Shown here: in pieces, positions 21,156 to 32,273 of the stretch
Position numbering within the stretch: the stretch's first letter is position 1
How the letters are laid out: each line of letters starts with the position of its first letter
Assembly: GCA_037102815.1 (NCBI GenBank)
Contig: BTPP01000005.1
Coordinates: 1,922,001 to 1,986,000 of the forward strand
From: Neurospora intermedia
Lineage: Eukaryota > Ascomycota > Sordariomycetes > Sordariales > Sordariaceae
Direction: 5' to 3'
Length of the DNA stretch: 64,000 bases
Translations under genes and position numbers: made by a program
Notes under the pieces: generated by a model
What the model was told of the DNA's origin: nothing
What the model saw: only the letters and a program-made list of their open reading frames with translations
Database searches by the model: none

Positions 21156-23004
21156 GCGAGGGCAATCCGCTCGACGAATCCATGAGTCCGACCGCACACG
21201 CGAACCCGTATTTTGCCCACCAGGGCCAGCCGGGCCTGCGCCATCACAATGACGGCTCCGTTCCGCCCAGCCCGCCCGACACGCCCTCACTCAAGGTCGA
21301 CGGCCCCGAAGGCTCGCAGCAGCCCACGGCGGCCACAAAAGAAGAGCTTGCGAGGAAACTGAGGAGAGTCGCCAGTGCTCCCAACGCTCAAGGCCTGTTT
21401 TCAAAGGGTCAGGGCAACGGCGACCGCCCTGCCACGGCCGAACTCAGCAAGGAGCCGCTCGAGGAGAGCAAGGATTCCAACACAGTCGGTTTCGCAGAGC
21501 AAAAGCCCAACAACGATTCCTCCACAAGTCTGGCTGCGCCCGATGCCGATGGTCTCGGAGCGCTGCCTCCTCCCATCCGTCAGTCGCCGCTCGCCTTCCG
21601 CCGAACGTACAGCTCCAACTCCATCAAGGTCCGCAACGTTGAGGTCGGCCCCCAGAGTTTCGACAAGATCAAGTTGATTGGCAAGGGCGATGTCGGCAAG
21701 GTATATCTAGTCAAGGAGAAGAAGAGCGGGAGGTTATATGCCATGAAGGGTACGTCTTCGCGTCCGTTCGGTACAATGTCTCACCCCTTACTAACAAAGC
21801 AACACAGTTCTGAGCAAGAAGGAAATGATCAAGCGTAACAAGATCAAGAGAGCCTTGGCCGAGCAGGAAATTCTCGCGACAAGCAACCATCCCTTCATCG
21901 TGACCTTGTATCACTCCTTCCAATCCGAGGACTACCTTTACCTTTGCATGGAATACTGCAGCGGTGGCGAGTTCTTCAGGGCTCTACAGACACGTCCCGG
22001 CAAGTGTATTCCCGAGGACGATGCTCGCTTCTACGCGGCAGAGGTGACTGCTGCGCTTGAATACCTGCATCTTATGGGATTCATCTACCGGGATCTCAAG
22101 CCAGAGAGTACGTTTCCACTTTTCCCACCTTTCATCATGCCGATCCTTTCGCAAAACTAACTGTCGATCATTACAGATATCCTACTGCATCAGTCTGGAC
22201 ATATCATGCTTTCAGATTTCGATCTGTCCAAGCAGTCCGACCCGGGCGGCAAGCCAACCATGATTATTGGCAAGAACGGCACGAGTACGTCGTCGTTGCC
22301 GACCATCGATACCAAGTCATGCATAGCAAACTTCCGTACAAACTCCTTTGTGGGCACAGAAGAGTATATCGCACCAGAAGTGATTAAGGGCAGTGGGCAT
22401 ACCAGTGCAGTCGACTGGTGGACGCTCGGGATTCTCATCTACGAAATGCTGTACGGTACTACCCCCTTCAAGGGTAAGAACCGTAACGCAACGTTCGCCA
22501 ACATCCTCAGGGAAGATATTCCCTTCCCTGACCATGCCGGCGCGCCGCAAATATCCAAGTAAGTCTTCCATACTTAACGCTTTCCGCCCGTCTCGACCAC
22601 GCACTACTTGCTAACCTTGAATCATCAGCCTTTGCAAATCACTCATTCGCAAATTGCTTATCAAGGATGAGAACCGTCGTCTAGGTGCCCGTGCTGGTGC
22701 ATCCGACATTAAGACTCATCCCTTCTTCAGGACGACACAATGGGCTCTGATCCGTCACATGAAGCCGCCCATTGTCCCGAACCAAGGTCGCGGCATTGAT
22801 ACACTGAACTTCCGCAACGTCAAGGAAAGTGAGAGCGTGGATATCAGCGGGTCCAGGCAGATGGGCCTCAAAGGAGAACCACTTGAAAGCGGGATGGTAA
22901 CACCAGGCGAGAATGCCGTTGATCCATTCGAAGAGTTCAACAGCGTAACATTACATCACGACGGGGATGAAGAGTACCACTCTGATGCTTACGAGAAACG
23001 ATAA
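20936..23004 (+). CDS. nrc-2: AGC-family Ser/Thr kinase NRC-2
   Basis: Exons 20936-21749, 21808-22107, 22177-22558 and 22629-23004, giving 623 residues, the length I recall for Neurospora NRC-2. Known: nrc-2 mutants enter conidiation inappropriately; the yeast relatives Fpk1/Fpk2 phosphorylate phospholipid flippases. Visible: a 240-residue Ser/Pro-rich N-terminal region, then the kinase domain. The glycine loop is IGKGDVGKV (about 247), the catalytic Lys lies in YAMK (271, at an exon end), and the catalytic loop is YRDLKPEN (about 365). DFD replaces DFG (about 384), as in the phototropin/Fpk branch. A long insert before the activation-segment end GTEEYIAPE (about 430) follows. An AGC C-terminal extension and an acidic tail ending [10 protein letters not shown] complete it. 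All three introns are 57-70 bp and keep frame. Two upstream AUGs precede the start. Confidence 0.97.
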
Positions 23005-24373
23005 GGGATTCGGGAGGTCCCAACTCCTGGTCATTTCTAATGAGGGCATTTTCAGCTGGTGGGGATTGCAATCAATCGATGGCTCCGTCATCTCTCGCTC
23101 CTCTGCCTTGCGTTCTGTCGCAGGGCGCGTCCCATGGCGACACTCATTTGGCGCTCTGCACTGTGTTTCCTGTTTTCTGTTTTACTACTTGCAGAGCTGA
23201 AACATACCTGCCTGCAGCGTAGTTTCTCGTTCTTCTCGTTCACACATCTCACTCACTTTAGACTGACACGTGGAAACGAGTGCTCAGAGGACCTTGTTCA
23301 AGGGGTTTGGCTCACCATATTCATTTCTATCTTCATCTGAAGGAGTTTCATGGCGGTGGCGTTTTGTTGCTTATTTTTTTATCTTTATTTTTTGGAAGGG
23401 AAGTCTAGGGTGAAGAAAGGACTGAAAGAAACCAGCGCAGTTGTGCAGATCTAGCAAAGATTCATTGTTATACGGCATGTAACTTATTGGAGGAGCGAAA
23501 AGCAGTCGGTGCTATTCGGTGGGAGAGCGGCGATGAGCGGGAAAAAGTATCTAGTCACGAGATATTGGAAATATTCGGTGTAGCACGAATAGAATTGCGC
23601 AGTAAATACAACGATAGTGTACGATGCGAGGACTCGACCCGGAGCCATACGCAATTCCTTGAAGCCCAGTGAAGCCATGTTTTAGCCGAGGGCCATTCAC
23701 TCCACGACGCCAACCAGTCTTATATGGAGCAGAAGACGATGGACACTCAACAGTTGCAGCCCGAGTTCGTCTTGGCCGCTCTGTTGCTTCGACATCGCTG
23801 AAGCGGAAATTCGACGAGTGGCATTTGGGTACGGATAGAGGTATCTGCTGTGTAACCACCGTCGCTCATGGTCGCCTTCCCTGATTGTCTGCAACCAGCC
23901 TATGCTTGGTAGGTAGGTCTCTCCCAAGCTGCGTTGACCAGATGCATAGATGACAGTCCTGGGCTGTTGTGTAATGGTCGGTTTGCCACCTCACGGTATT
24001 CGAGGAAGTGCTGGAAGTACTTGCCGATTTTGAGGGATGAGCACAATATATCGCGGTAATGATGGCACCAAGCGGAAAGCAGCAACCGTAATTATGAATG
24101 CACATTAGTACTTACCTTTAGGTGTACCTAGGTCACTCGAGCCTCTCAACAGACATTCGAACAGAAGGAACGATGAAACTAGCATCATTGATTGCAAGAC
24201 GCCATGACAGTTCCTGGCACCTTCTGCGTGGAGACATTCAATGATGGAAGGAACATCAACATGGACACAAGAAGGAGCCTTTACAGCAGCAGTGAGAGTG
24301 CGTTGGGTTGTTCTCGTCATTCTTCGTCCTCACGAAAAGCCCTTCGTCCCCGACAACCAACCTGTCAACATCG
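23005..24373. other. Intergenic, no gene seen
   Basis: 1.4 kb. The nrc-2 3' UTR is T-rich around 23370. The region 23600-23690 has tRNA-like words (GGACTCGACCCGG on the plus strand) but does not fold as a tRNA. The last 100 bp precede the next start. Confidence 0.5.
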
Positions 24374-27094
24374 ATGTGTAGCAGCCCCCAGCCCAACGGA
24401 GGTTTTGCAAGACGCCGACACGACATGGATTCGGCCGAAGAGCAGAACAATGCCCACGAGGCCGTATACAAGCATCAGCTGCATCATCAACAGAAACCGC
24501 CTCGCGATACCTCTTCCCCCTTCTACCACCAGCGTCTGAGCTCCTTTGCCTCTCCCCTCCACGAGTTCGAGACATCGCCCGCCTATATGCTCGAATGGGA
24601 TCCCAAGAAACAATGCCGGAGGACGATTGTCGGCAGTCCAGATGATCTGCGTGAGTTGATATCGGGCATGGACAAGGACGGACCTGTTACCTTGTTTGTT
24701 TTTCATGGCCTCCCAGCGAATTACGTCGACATTCTCCGCAACAGCGAGGAGCTCAGCATTGACTCCGCGTTCCTGGATGCACATGCTACCCGGAGAAGCT
24801 ACTGTTCACGCTCTGGTTTGACCCTTCCACGCAGACGAGGTCACTCGAACATCAGAAGTGCCGAAGCAGGTTGCTTTGCGCAGTTTGAGTACCCCGAGCT
24901 TATACAAGGATTCGATTGTGCCTCGATGTCCAGACGAGAGACTCATCACAGCTCCAGAGCGGGTTTTGATGATCTTGATCTGATGATCACTGGCCCGAAG
25001 GTGCTACCTTTGACTGAAGACGGGAAGACGCCGAAAGGATTGGCGGCAGCCTTCAACCGAGCATCTCTCTGGATTAGTTCTACTCGGCAACAGAACCCTC
25101 GGGCTGGAGTACTGTTTCTCGATAAGCCTCTTTGGAGGGATGCTGCTCCGTCACATCTACGGAAGGCATCGTTTCCTACGGCCAAGAAGACTAGCCCGGT
25201 TATGGAAGCACAGAGACCCCGAGTTGCTGCCCCCGACGGGTATGACGATCGTGAAGATGAAGAAGTTCCATGCCTGGAGGACTTGATTTACGAAATGCTC
25301 TGCCACAACTCCAACGAAAACACGGAGGTGGTTGATCCAGCAAGCTTCATTGCGAATGTCCTGTCCGACATTGTCTACAATCACTGGCTCGAGTTGTTCG
25401 AGGTTTTGGCACCCCCGACAGCGTCGCAGCCGAAGTTGATCGAAAGAGAAGTGTCGAAGAGCATCACTCTCTATTGGTATATGGTGCAGTCACTTGAGCG
25501 GAACGCCGACGTCACTGCTTTCTACGCCAACCACAATGGCCGTATCAAGGGAAGCGAGAGAGGTTCCTCATCTGGATCGGATTGGGAGACGCTGCTTTCT
25601 CGAGCTAAGCGCCGAATCGCTCTTCTTAATGCATCACCAGGCGTCCCTATTCTCTTACCTATCCCCACGCCTCCCGAGAACCCACCAACATGCGTGACCC
25701 AGGAAAAGGTTAAGCCGCTGAAAAAGAGACCGACAGCCATGAGCTCTACAGCCAAGGTCACAAACATTCCTCTATCCAGAACGACAACACCTGGTAACAA
25801 CATGAACCGGATCGCAACCTATGCAAGCCTGACACCTCAACGCAGCCATCTTCTTCGTATCAGCTCCCACCAGCATGGTACATCCAACAAAATATCCGCC
25901 GATAACCAGCGGGCCCTCGAACGTATCTCCTATCTAGGTGGAATTCTACTTCCATTTCCCATTGTTTCTGGGATTCTCTCCATGGGCGACGAGTACGGAC
26001 CGGGCGCTCCCAAGTTCTTTGTCTTCTGGGCGGTAGTCATTCCGCTTTCTGTCGTTGCCTGCCTAATCATTTACGCGGACATAGTCCGTAAGGCTGAGGT
26101 TTGGGTTGAGGTTGCCACTGAACGGGTGGTAGTCAGTTCACTGTCGAGTGCGGCTGCGGTGTTTCCTTACCCCCTTCCTGATCTTCCCGCGGGGGTTAAT
26201 ATCGATGACACAGGTAATACTTGCGGGGCTGGAGTTACCGATGTGGATCGGAACAGAGGTGAAGGGGATACGGAGGAAACACCCCCAAAGGACTTCCTAT
26301 CCTTGAAGACATGGCGTTGGTGGATCGGAAAACTTATCTGGCAAAAGCACAGACGGATGAAGAGACAGATGGAGATGCGACGTCATCCAACCCATGATCA
26401 TGGCACGGAAGTTGATATGGATCAAGAGGAAGGTGGCAGCTATGCTCATCAAAGAGGACAGACTGACGAGGAGCAAACAGTCGGAATCAACCCTTTCGTG
26501 GGAAACACAGACAGAACTGGGTTTTATCCTCCGCCCGGTACTGCTTCACCGACTGCTCAACCATTCTCTCAAACGGATCCCCACGAACAACGCCCATCTT
26601 TACCGCCGTCTTTCCAACTGCCGACGGCTACAGGCAGTCACTATGGCGATAGCAATATTCAAGACACAGGTCAGGTACTGAACGAGGAGACTGTCGACAC
26701 AACCCCCATTACACCACTCTCACCCGGCCACGTCCATTTGATGATGATGCCCCCAGGGATGACGCTAGCACAAACTACGAGTTACCCTGATCCTCAGAGA
26801 CGTGTGGGATTTGATGCAAACACGGAAACCGAAACCACTCAGATGGATGAGTCAGAAGAGGGATCGGTGTCAGGAGAAGCGCTACCTCGCGTGATACTGG
26901 AGATGACACCATCCAACGGAATCAAGCCGAAGGCGTGGAAAAGACAGGAACTGGGCTGGTATGGTGCTGTCAAAAGGATTGTGAACCCCAAGCAACTGAG
27001 ACCGCTGGAGGATGTGCCGGTGGGCGTGGAGGCGCACGAAAGACAAAAGAGTTCGGCCAGTGGAATAAGGAGAAGGAAGACTAGGACCTACTGA
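24374..27094 (+). CDS. CorA-like fungal membrane protein (divergent)
   Basis: Single long exon of 906 residues from the ATG at 24374 (MCSSPQPNGG); the frame continues to a non-ATG upstream, and a second Met lies 17 codons in. Visible: a soluble N-terminal region of about 500 residues, then two hydrophobic segments at about 520-537 (ILLPFPIVSGILSMG) and 546-569 (FFVFWAVVIPLSVVACLII). A long polar C-terminal tail with a short Arg/Lys-rich end follows. Paired C-terminal spans after a long helical domain are the layout of CorA-type Mg channels and their fungal relatives. The canonical Gly-Met-Asn motif at the end of the first span is absent, so Mg transport is not supported. Plasma-membrane location is a guess. 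An upstream short exon cannot be excluded. Confidence 0.75.
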   Translation: MCSSPQPNGGFARRRHDMDSAEEQNNAHEAVYKHQLHHQQKPPRDTSSPFYHQRLSSFASPLHEFETSPAYMLEWDPKKQCRRTIVGSPDDLRELISGMDKDGPVTLFVFHGLPANYVDILRNSEELSIDSAFLDAHATRRSYCSRSGLTLPRRRGHSNIRSAEAGCFAQFEYPELIQGFDCASMSRRETHHSSRAGFDDLDLMITGPKVLPLTEDGKTPKGLAAAFNRASLWISSTRQQNPRAGVLFLDKPLWRDAAPSHLRKASFPTAKKTSPVMEAQRPRVAAPDGYDDREDEEVPCLEDLIYEMLCHNSNENTEVVDPASFIANVLSDIVYNHWLELFEVLAPPTASQPKLIEREVSKSITLYWYMVQSLERNADVTAFYANHNGRIKGSERGSSSGSDWETLLSRAKRRIALLNASPGVPILLPIPTPPENPPTCVTQEKVKPLKKRPTAMSSTAKVTNIPLSRTTTPGNNMNRIATYASLTPQRSHLLRISSHQHGTSNKISADNQRALERISYLGGILLPFPIVSGILSMGDEYGPGAPKFFVFWAVVIPLSVVACLIIYADIVRKAEVWVEVATERVVVSSLSSAAAVFPYPLPDLPAGVNIDDTGNTCGAGVTDVDRNRGEGDTEETPPKDFLSLKTWRWWIGKLIWQKHRRMKRQMEMRRHPTHDHGTEVDMDQEEGGSYAHQRGQTDEEQTVGINPFVGNTDRTGFYPPPGTASPTAQPFSQTDPHEQRPSLPPSFQLPTATGSHYGDSNIQDTGQVLNEETVDTTPITPLSPGHVHLMMMPPGMTLAQTTSYPDPQRRVGFDANTETETTQMDESEEGSVSGEALPRVILEMTPSNGIKPKAWKRQELGWYGAVKRIVNPKQLRPLEDVPVGVEAHERQKSSASGIRRRKTRTY

Positions 27095-27731
27095 CGTCTT
27101 ATCCCTGAGAAGATCTGCAAATGCCGCTCGATTGTATCCCGTTAAGGATGGTTCCATTATATCTGTCTGTGGCAATGGGTGTGCAAAGTCTGGGAGTCGC
27201 CATAACTTGATTGATACTTTTTCAGAAAATTATTAGCGGTGCACAGGCTGATTGTATATCTTATGCTGCCCAAGACCGATAAAGAACAAAAAGGAAACGG
27301 GTAAGGGATAGGAGGAAGGTTGTAATCAAGGGTGTGTATGTCAAGGGTCATGTTGGGACAATGTACGAAGGTGATGTGAGTAGATCTGCTGTCTACAGGT
27401 CCTGAAAAACCTCGAGGGACACCAAAACAAAGCGTTTACTGTATTGTAACTTGAGTACCGTACACAGTGTAATTTAGCATTTACCAAGACGCCGTAATTA
27501 CACCCAGCTTCCCATCAAAGCGAAACATTGCATGTTCCTGCACTGCGCGTCCAATCGCGACTGTCTTCTGTTTCACCCATCAACAACTTAACTCCCGTCA
27601 GTTCTCTTCATTAAACCTCACATCTCCTTAAATCCAATTCCGAAAGCAACCTAGCTTCTCAAACAATCCACGCAACTTGACGAGTATACACTTTTAACCA
27701 ATAGTCAACCCCCAAAACACATCTTCACCAA
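27095..27731. other. Intergenic between tandem genes
   Basis: Holds the 3' end of the CorA-like gene and the promoter and leader of DAD3. CAACC-rich sequence leads into the DAD3 start. Nothing else seen. Confidence 0.55.
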
Positions 27732-28211
27732 ATGGAGCAACAACAACAATCAAACCCCCTCCTCAACTCCCCACCAGAACTCACACCCACAGAACAAGAT
27801 GTCCTTGACGAATATGAGCGTTTGGCAGAGAACATGAAGAAGGTACACCAATTTTCTTATTTATTTTTCTTCACAAACTACACCTAAATACCCCGGTTCA
27901 ACCCCCAGCTTTCCTCCTTCGGCTCGCCCATAAAATATAAATAACCATTCACTAACAATCATCATCGATACTACTAGCTTGCCTCAGTACTAGATACGCT
28001 GGCCTCCCAGCCCTCTGTCGCAATTCTCGACGGACTAAGGGAGTTGGAGCGCAAGACCAGTTTGGTGTTTACCCTTATGAAGGCGAGCGTTTATAGTATT
28101 GTTTTGCAGCAGGAGATTGATTGGGGTGGCCCTGCTGCTGGTGAGAATGGTGGTGGTGGTGGCGACGGACGTGGAGCGGCGGGGAGTGGTGGTGTTGGGG
28201 AGCAATCGTGA
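27732..28211 (+). CDS. dad3: DASH/Dam1 complex subunit Dad3
   Basis: Exons 27732-27842 and 27978-28211, intron 135 bp (GTACAC...TAG), giving 114 residues. Family role: a small subunit of the DASH ring, which couples outer kinetochores to spindle microtubules. Visible: a polyQ start (MEQQQQ), then the Dad3 core with LTPTEQDVLDEYERLAENMKK before the intron. After it come ILDGLRELERKTSLVFTLMKAS and VYSIVLQQEI, the conserved end of Dad3. The Gly-rich tail (about 90-114) looks lineage-specific. An alternative CAG acceptor 12 bp downstream would bring an immediate stop, which fixes the TAG acceptor. Confidence 0.9.
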
Positions 28212-28792
28212 GAGAAGAGGAGGAAGAGCACTGGCGGGAGAGATGCGTGGGAGTAAAGAGAGAAAGAGAGAGAAAAAGAGAGGAAGGGAAGAATGCCGTT
28301 TCATTTAGTGGTGAAGATGGATAATAGGGTACTATGCGACATACGACTATGGCCAGCATTGGACAAAGAACGAGGGACAACTTTCGGCCAGAGACAGAGT
28401 AATATGCTTGTGGGCTGGACGTGCCGAATAGAGAAAAGGGAGGAGAGGGAATATCGAGGAGACAGTTCTTTTTGGACGCCGAAACAAGCAAGCAACATCA
28501 TCCAACTTTGGGCCTACTATGCCATGTTCCCCAAATCGCATGGATATATATATAACCAACACATATCGGACAGCCACCCAGCCACCAACATAACAGGTAT
28601 GCCACCACTGTTTTACTGCATAGTCCCTTTTTGGTTTTCCGCTCAGTTCCATGGTCTTCAGTATAACGTAATGTACATATATTTACAGATTAGAAACAAG
28701 CAGCGCACATCCATGTAAAAGAGATGTTTAGGGGGAATAATACAATGCTTCTTCTTCTTCTTCTTCTTCTGTTTTCTTCTTTTGCGCTTTGC
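28212..28792. other. Intergenic between convergent dad3 and mrps5
   Basis: Contains the two 3' UTRs and a (CTT)n repeat at 28748-28770. No coding sequence supported. Confidence 0.55.
28748..28770 (+). repeat. (CTT)n microsatellite
   Basis: Between seven and eight perfect CTT units, about 20 bp beyond the stop codon of mrps5, so probably in its 3' UTR. Confidence 0.85.
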
Positions 28793-30312
28793 TTAGTATA
28801 CAGACCCGCCATAGTAAACCTTGCGAACGTCGACGAGCTTCTTTCCCCTACCGATGGCGAGATCTTCAGGGTTGGGCTGGCTGAGAAGGGCCTGGTAGGT
28901 GGCCTTTACTGTGTTCATGGGGTTGCGTGACCGCAGGAACTTTGCGCTGAGGTCACGGATGCCGGCGGCGCGGCACATTTCAAAGATACGATGGGAGACG
29001 CGAAGACCGAATCCTGGATGAATTTCAGGTGTTAGTGGGATGCACGTACAATTTGTATAAAAAAGAGGGGGAGAGACGAAAACGACCAAGACATACCAGG
29101 AGGGCGCGAGTTCAGGCGCACAATGGTGCCAGACACCTTGGTGGTGACCTCGCCATAAATGGTCCTGTTTTCGTAGCGGGGGATGGGCTGCATGTTTTGG
29201 ATGGCCAACAGGGTGGCTTTTTCAACAGCGATGGACGCTTCGACCGACTTCGCCATGCCGAGACCGAGCCAGCCGTCACCGTTTCCGGCAATGACCATGA
29301 CCGAGTCGCTGGCAATCTTGCCCAGACGAGTCTGGTTCACAACGCGACGGTGGACCAACTTCTTAGTCTTGAGTTGGAGAATCTGACGGACCGACATGCC
29401 CGTCCGCTTCTTCAGCTCCTGATACTGACCCTTGTCATCGAGACCGTCGTCGGCAGGGTCAATCGCGTTCCTGTACTTGCCCTCCACGCCGGGGACCTTA
29501 TCGGGAAGGGCGGGCGCCAGCGACGAGTTGGCCTGCAGGTTGTTGTCGGTCATGGACGAGCGCTCCAGAATGTACGACAGAATGTCGCCGTCGGTAGGGC
29601 CGGTCGCGTTGGCGGCGGCCTTGGCGTCGGCGTCCTTCTGATCCTTGAGGTAGGCCCAGAACTTGGTAAAAGCTTCGTCCCGGACGTCCTTGGGCCACTG
29701 CCCCTCAGGCTTCTCGAAAAACTCCTCCGGTACGAAGTCCCTCAGCTTCTTCATCCTGTGCGTCGGCTCGCCCCGGCGGATCTCGTCAGCCCAGTTGATC
29801 AGGTCCTGAGTGAACTCGTCAACGTCCATGAAGCGCGCTTTGTGGCTGGGGGGCGCCGAGCGGCGAGCGCGCTTGTCGATGATGGGTTGTATCTCGCTAA
29901 AGTCGTCGATGTAGGGCATGCGGTACGGGTCGACGCGCAGACGACCTTGTATCGTCAGGTCCTTGGGATCGATGGCCGCCTCGGCGGCTTCGATGGCCTC
30001 CATATGTTCGGCGGGGTAGTTGTGGGCGAGGGCGGCCTTCTCATCTTCCGTGTACTCGGCGAACTTCTTCTTGGTAAAACTCTCGATCTTTGCGTCCGAG
30101 GTCAGGCCCATCTCGACGGCACGGACATTCTTGAAGCGCGATCGCCTCCGGGCCTCGAGGTGGGCGGAGCTGTGGAATTGGGACTGTTGCTGCTGCTGGG
30201 CGGCGGGACATGTCGACGCGGCCGGGGTGGAAGCTGCCGGTGCAGCGGCCGGGACAGTGGCGGCCAGACGCCGGGAGAGGAAACTCCGGGCAGCGAAGCG
30301 TGCCGCACTCAT
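28793..30312 (-). CDS. mrps5: Mitochondrial ribosomal protein uS5m (MRPS5)
   Basis: Exons (minus) 29097-30312 and 28793-29013, intron 83 bp (GTATGT...CAG), giving 478 residues. Role: small-subunit protein at the decoding/mRNA-entry side of the mitoribosome. Visible: an Arg/Ala-rich mitochondrial presequence starting [18 protein letters not shown]; a long mitochondria-specific extension (about 60-310); then the S5 double-stranded-RNA-binding domain around [14 protein letters not shown]. The S5 C-terminal domain follows with [25 protein letters not shown] and [21 protein letters not shown]. Much longer than bacterial S5 (about 165 residues), as usual for fungal uS5m. A 650-codon open frame on the opposite strand is a GC-bias shadow. 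Confidence 0.92.
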
Positions 30313-31370
30313 GGTCGTGACTGGGCTGGGCGAGGCCGGAGGAGTGGAAGGTGGTGGGAGGACGGGAGGACGGGAGGACTGGTTGTTGGGGGTCCCCCAA
30401 TGGAGGCAGCTGGTTTTCCTTTCCTTCGCGGTGGTGAGAACCCTCAGAGCCGGACGTCCCTCGTCGAGTCTATTTCGCGGCTCTACATACTATTTTTTGG
30501 AGACCTGACTGGCGCCGCCCGCCAATCCGATTTGGCCTGCGACGGAATCGATCCGACCGGTCCCCAGCAATTTTTTGGTGGCCCGAGCTTCCCAGAGCTC
30601 CCGCTACGTCCCGCACTTGAACGAACCGCCCGGCCACGGCAATCGTTCAGGCACATTGGGGGCCCGAGGGGAGCCAGGCGGGCCGGACGAGCTGCCCCGT
30701 TCTCTGCTTACGTAAGGTGTTGTTCATGTGCTTGGGGACCCTTCTTCTGTCGCAGCTCAGCGAGCCTGAAACAGCACACCCGACACCCAAACGAACCCCT
30801 AACAATTGAACCTCTCTTGCCGCCCATGTTGGCGCGCCGTCGGTCGCCTGACATCTCGACTTGTGCCTCTCCTCAATGTGACGTCCTTGGTTTCATCTTC
30901 CTGGTAGGTTCTGGCTCTTGCGAGCAAAAAGGAGGGACCGTGAGTATCTTTTCGTCGCCAGTATTTTCGACGTTCTGACTTTCCTTTTCATTTATTTTTA
31001 ATCCTCCATCTTTTGATCTGCATGTCCACATTCTCCCAGCTGCGACTGTGAATAACTTCATCACACTCGTTGCCCTCTCTCTCTCTCATTGTCACGCAAC
31101 GAAAGCAAAGCCAACCACAGATCAAAGATCATACCACCGATTACCTATTTTAATATCATAAGAACTTCTTGATTCAATTTCAACCAAACGCCCTGGCGGC
31201 TACATACTTCCAAGACAAGATACCATTGCACGTCTCATCCTTATCGGCCATCATCAACATCATCATCGCATATTTCCCGAGCACAGCGTCTGCCACAACT
31301 AATAACCGACACATTACATCACACACTCTTGTCCTTCCATAACCCGAATAACAAGCCAACCACCGTAATC
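30313..31370. other. Divergent intergenic region, mrps5 / microprotein
   Basis: About 1.06 kb. The right part (31000-31370) has CT-repeat and CATCATCA/CAACC-type sequence resembling a long leader for the small membrane protein. No coding sequence supported. Confidence 0.5.
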
Positions 31371-31613
31371 ATGGGCCAATTCGACTGGTTCCTCAAAATT
31401 GGCGCCACCCCGCAAGCTGTCGCCGTGCTCAACGACCAGCCCATCCTCTTCACCATTCTCATCGTCGTGCTCATCGCCGTCATCCTCGAATGCGTGCTGA
31501 TGTGGTACATCCACTATGCCACGATGAAGCCGGAGCAGCGGGCGGCTAAGAATAAGAAAAAGAAAGCGGGCACGGGAGACAATAAAAACGCTGCGCCGGG
31601 TGGGGGGAGGTGA
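31371..31613 (+). CDS. Single-pass membrane microprotein
   Basis: 80 residues starting MGQFDWFLKIGATP. A strongly hydrophobic span covers about residues 25-46 (ILFTILIVVLIAVILECVLMW). It is followed by a basic, Lys-rich tail (KNKKKKAG) and a Gly-rich end. Positive charges after the span suggest a lumenal or external N-terminus with a cytosolic tail. Single exon, and the ATG follows a leader-like stretch. Not recognised as a named family; the composition and the clean span argue for a real gene. Confidence 0.6.
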   Translation: MGQFDWFLKIGATPQAVAVLNDQPILFTILIVVLIAVILECVLMWYIHYATMKPEQRAAKNKKKKAGTGDNKNAAPGGGR

Positions 31614-32273
31614 GGGAATGGTTCGAGAGGAGATGAGTTGACGAGGTAGGATGAAATGGCTAGGGTGGATGAAACGAGATGAAAGGCTAGTATCGCCGAG
31701 GTGTTCTGAGGATATGTGGGAATGGAAGCTGCGGGCTGAGCAAGGAGTATGCGGACGGGAAGAGGGCAGCGGAGGTCAAATCCGACATTGATGGGCGATG
31801 GGGGGAAGAGCGGGAAGCTACCGATGGACGAAGGGCCTATTCATGGGGAATTGCGACCGCGATCTCGACGGATGGACAAACACACGCTCTTTTCCAACGA
31901 GAGACGCGCTATGCCGGTCGTATCTGAGCCTCATAGTTATCTGGGATGCGAGCAACGCACAGGAGAGGGTGGCCCACAAATGGATATGCTTCTTGGTCTC
32001 CTGGTGGGGGAAAACGCCAGGGAAGAAAGCGACGTCACTTTTTGATGCTCGCAAATATCTGGAACTGACTGGTTGCCAAACGGATTGTATCGATGTTATG
32101 GATAGGCTATTTTGAAGTTGTAGGCTTGGGGCTACCAGTATTGCACAGCGGAAGATTCTTGGTGCAGTTACGTCCGCTCTGTTCGAACTTCGCAAAACCC
32201 ATTGAAGGGATAATTGGTCAAGTTTTAACGGACTGGTGGAAAATCGGGTGTCTTGTCACCTGAATCGACAATC
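31614..32273. other. Intergenic between convergent genes
   Basis: 3' UTRs of the microprotein (+) and the unrecognised protein (-). Two overlapping short open frames on the plus strand are not supported. Confidence 0.5.

Noticed and set aside
23600-23690. tRNA-like words GGACTCGACCCGG
   Set aside because: No acceptor stem or anticodon arm can be drawn, and the T-loop lacks TTC.
29029-30978. 649-codon open frame on the plus strand
   Set aside because: It is antisense to the clear uS5m gene and arises from GC-rich codon third positions; its residues have no family pattern.
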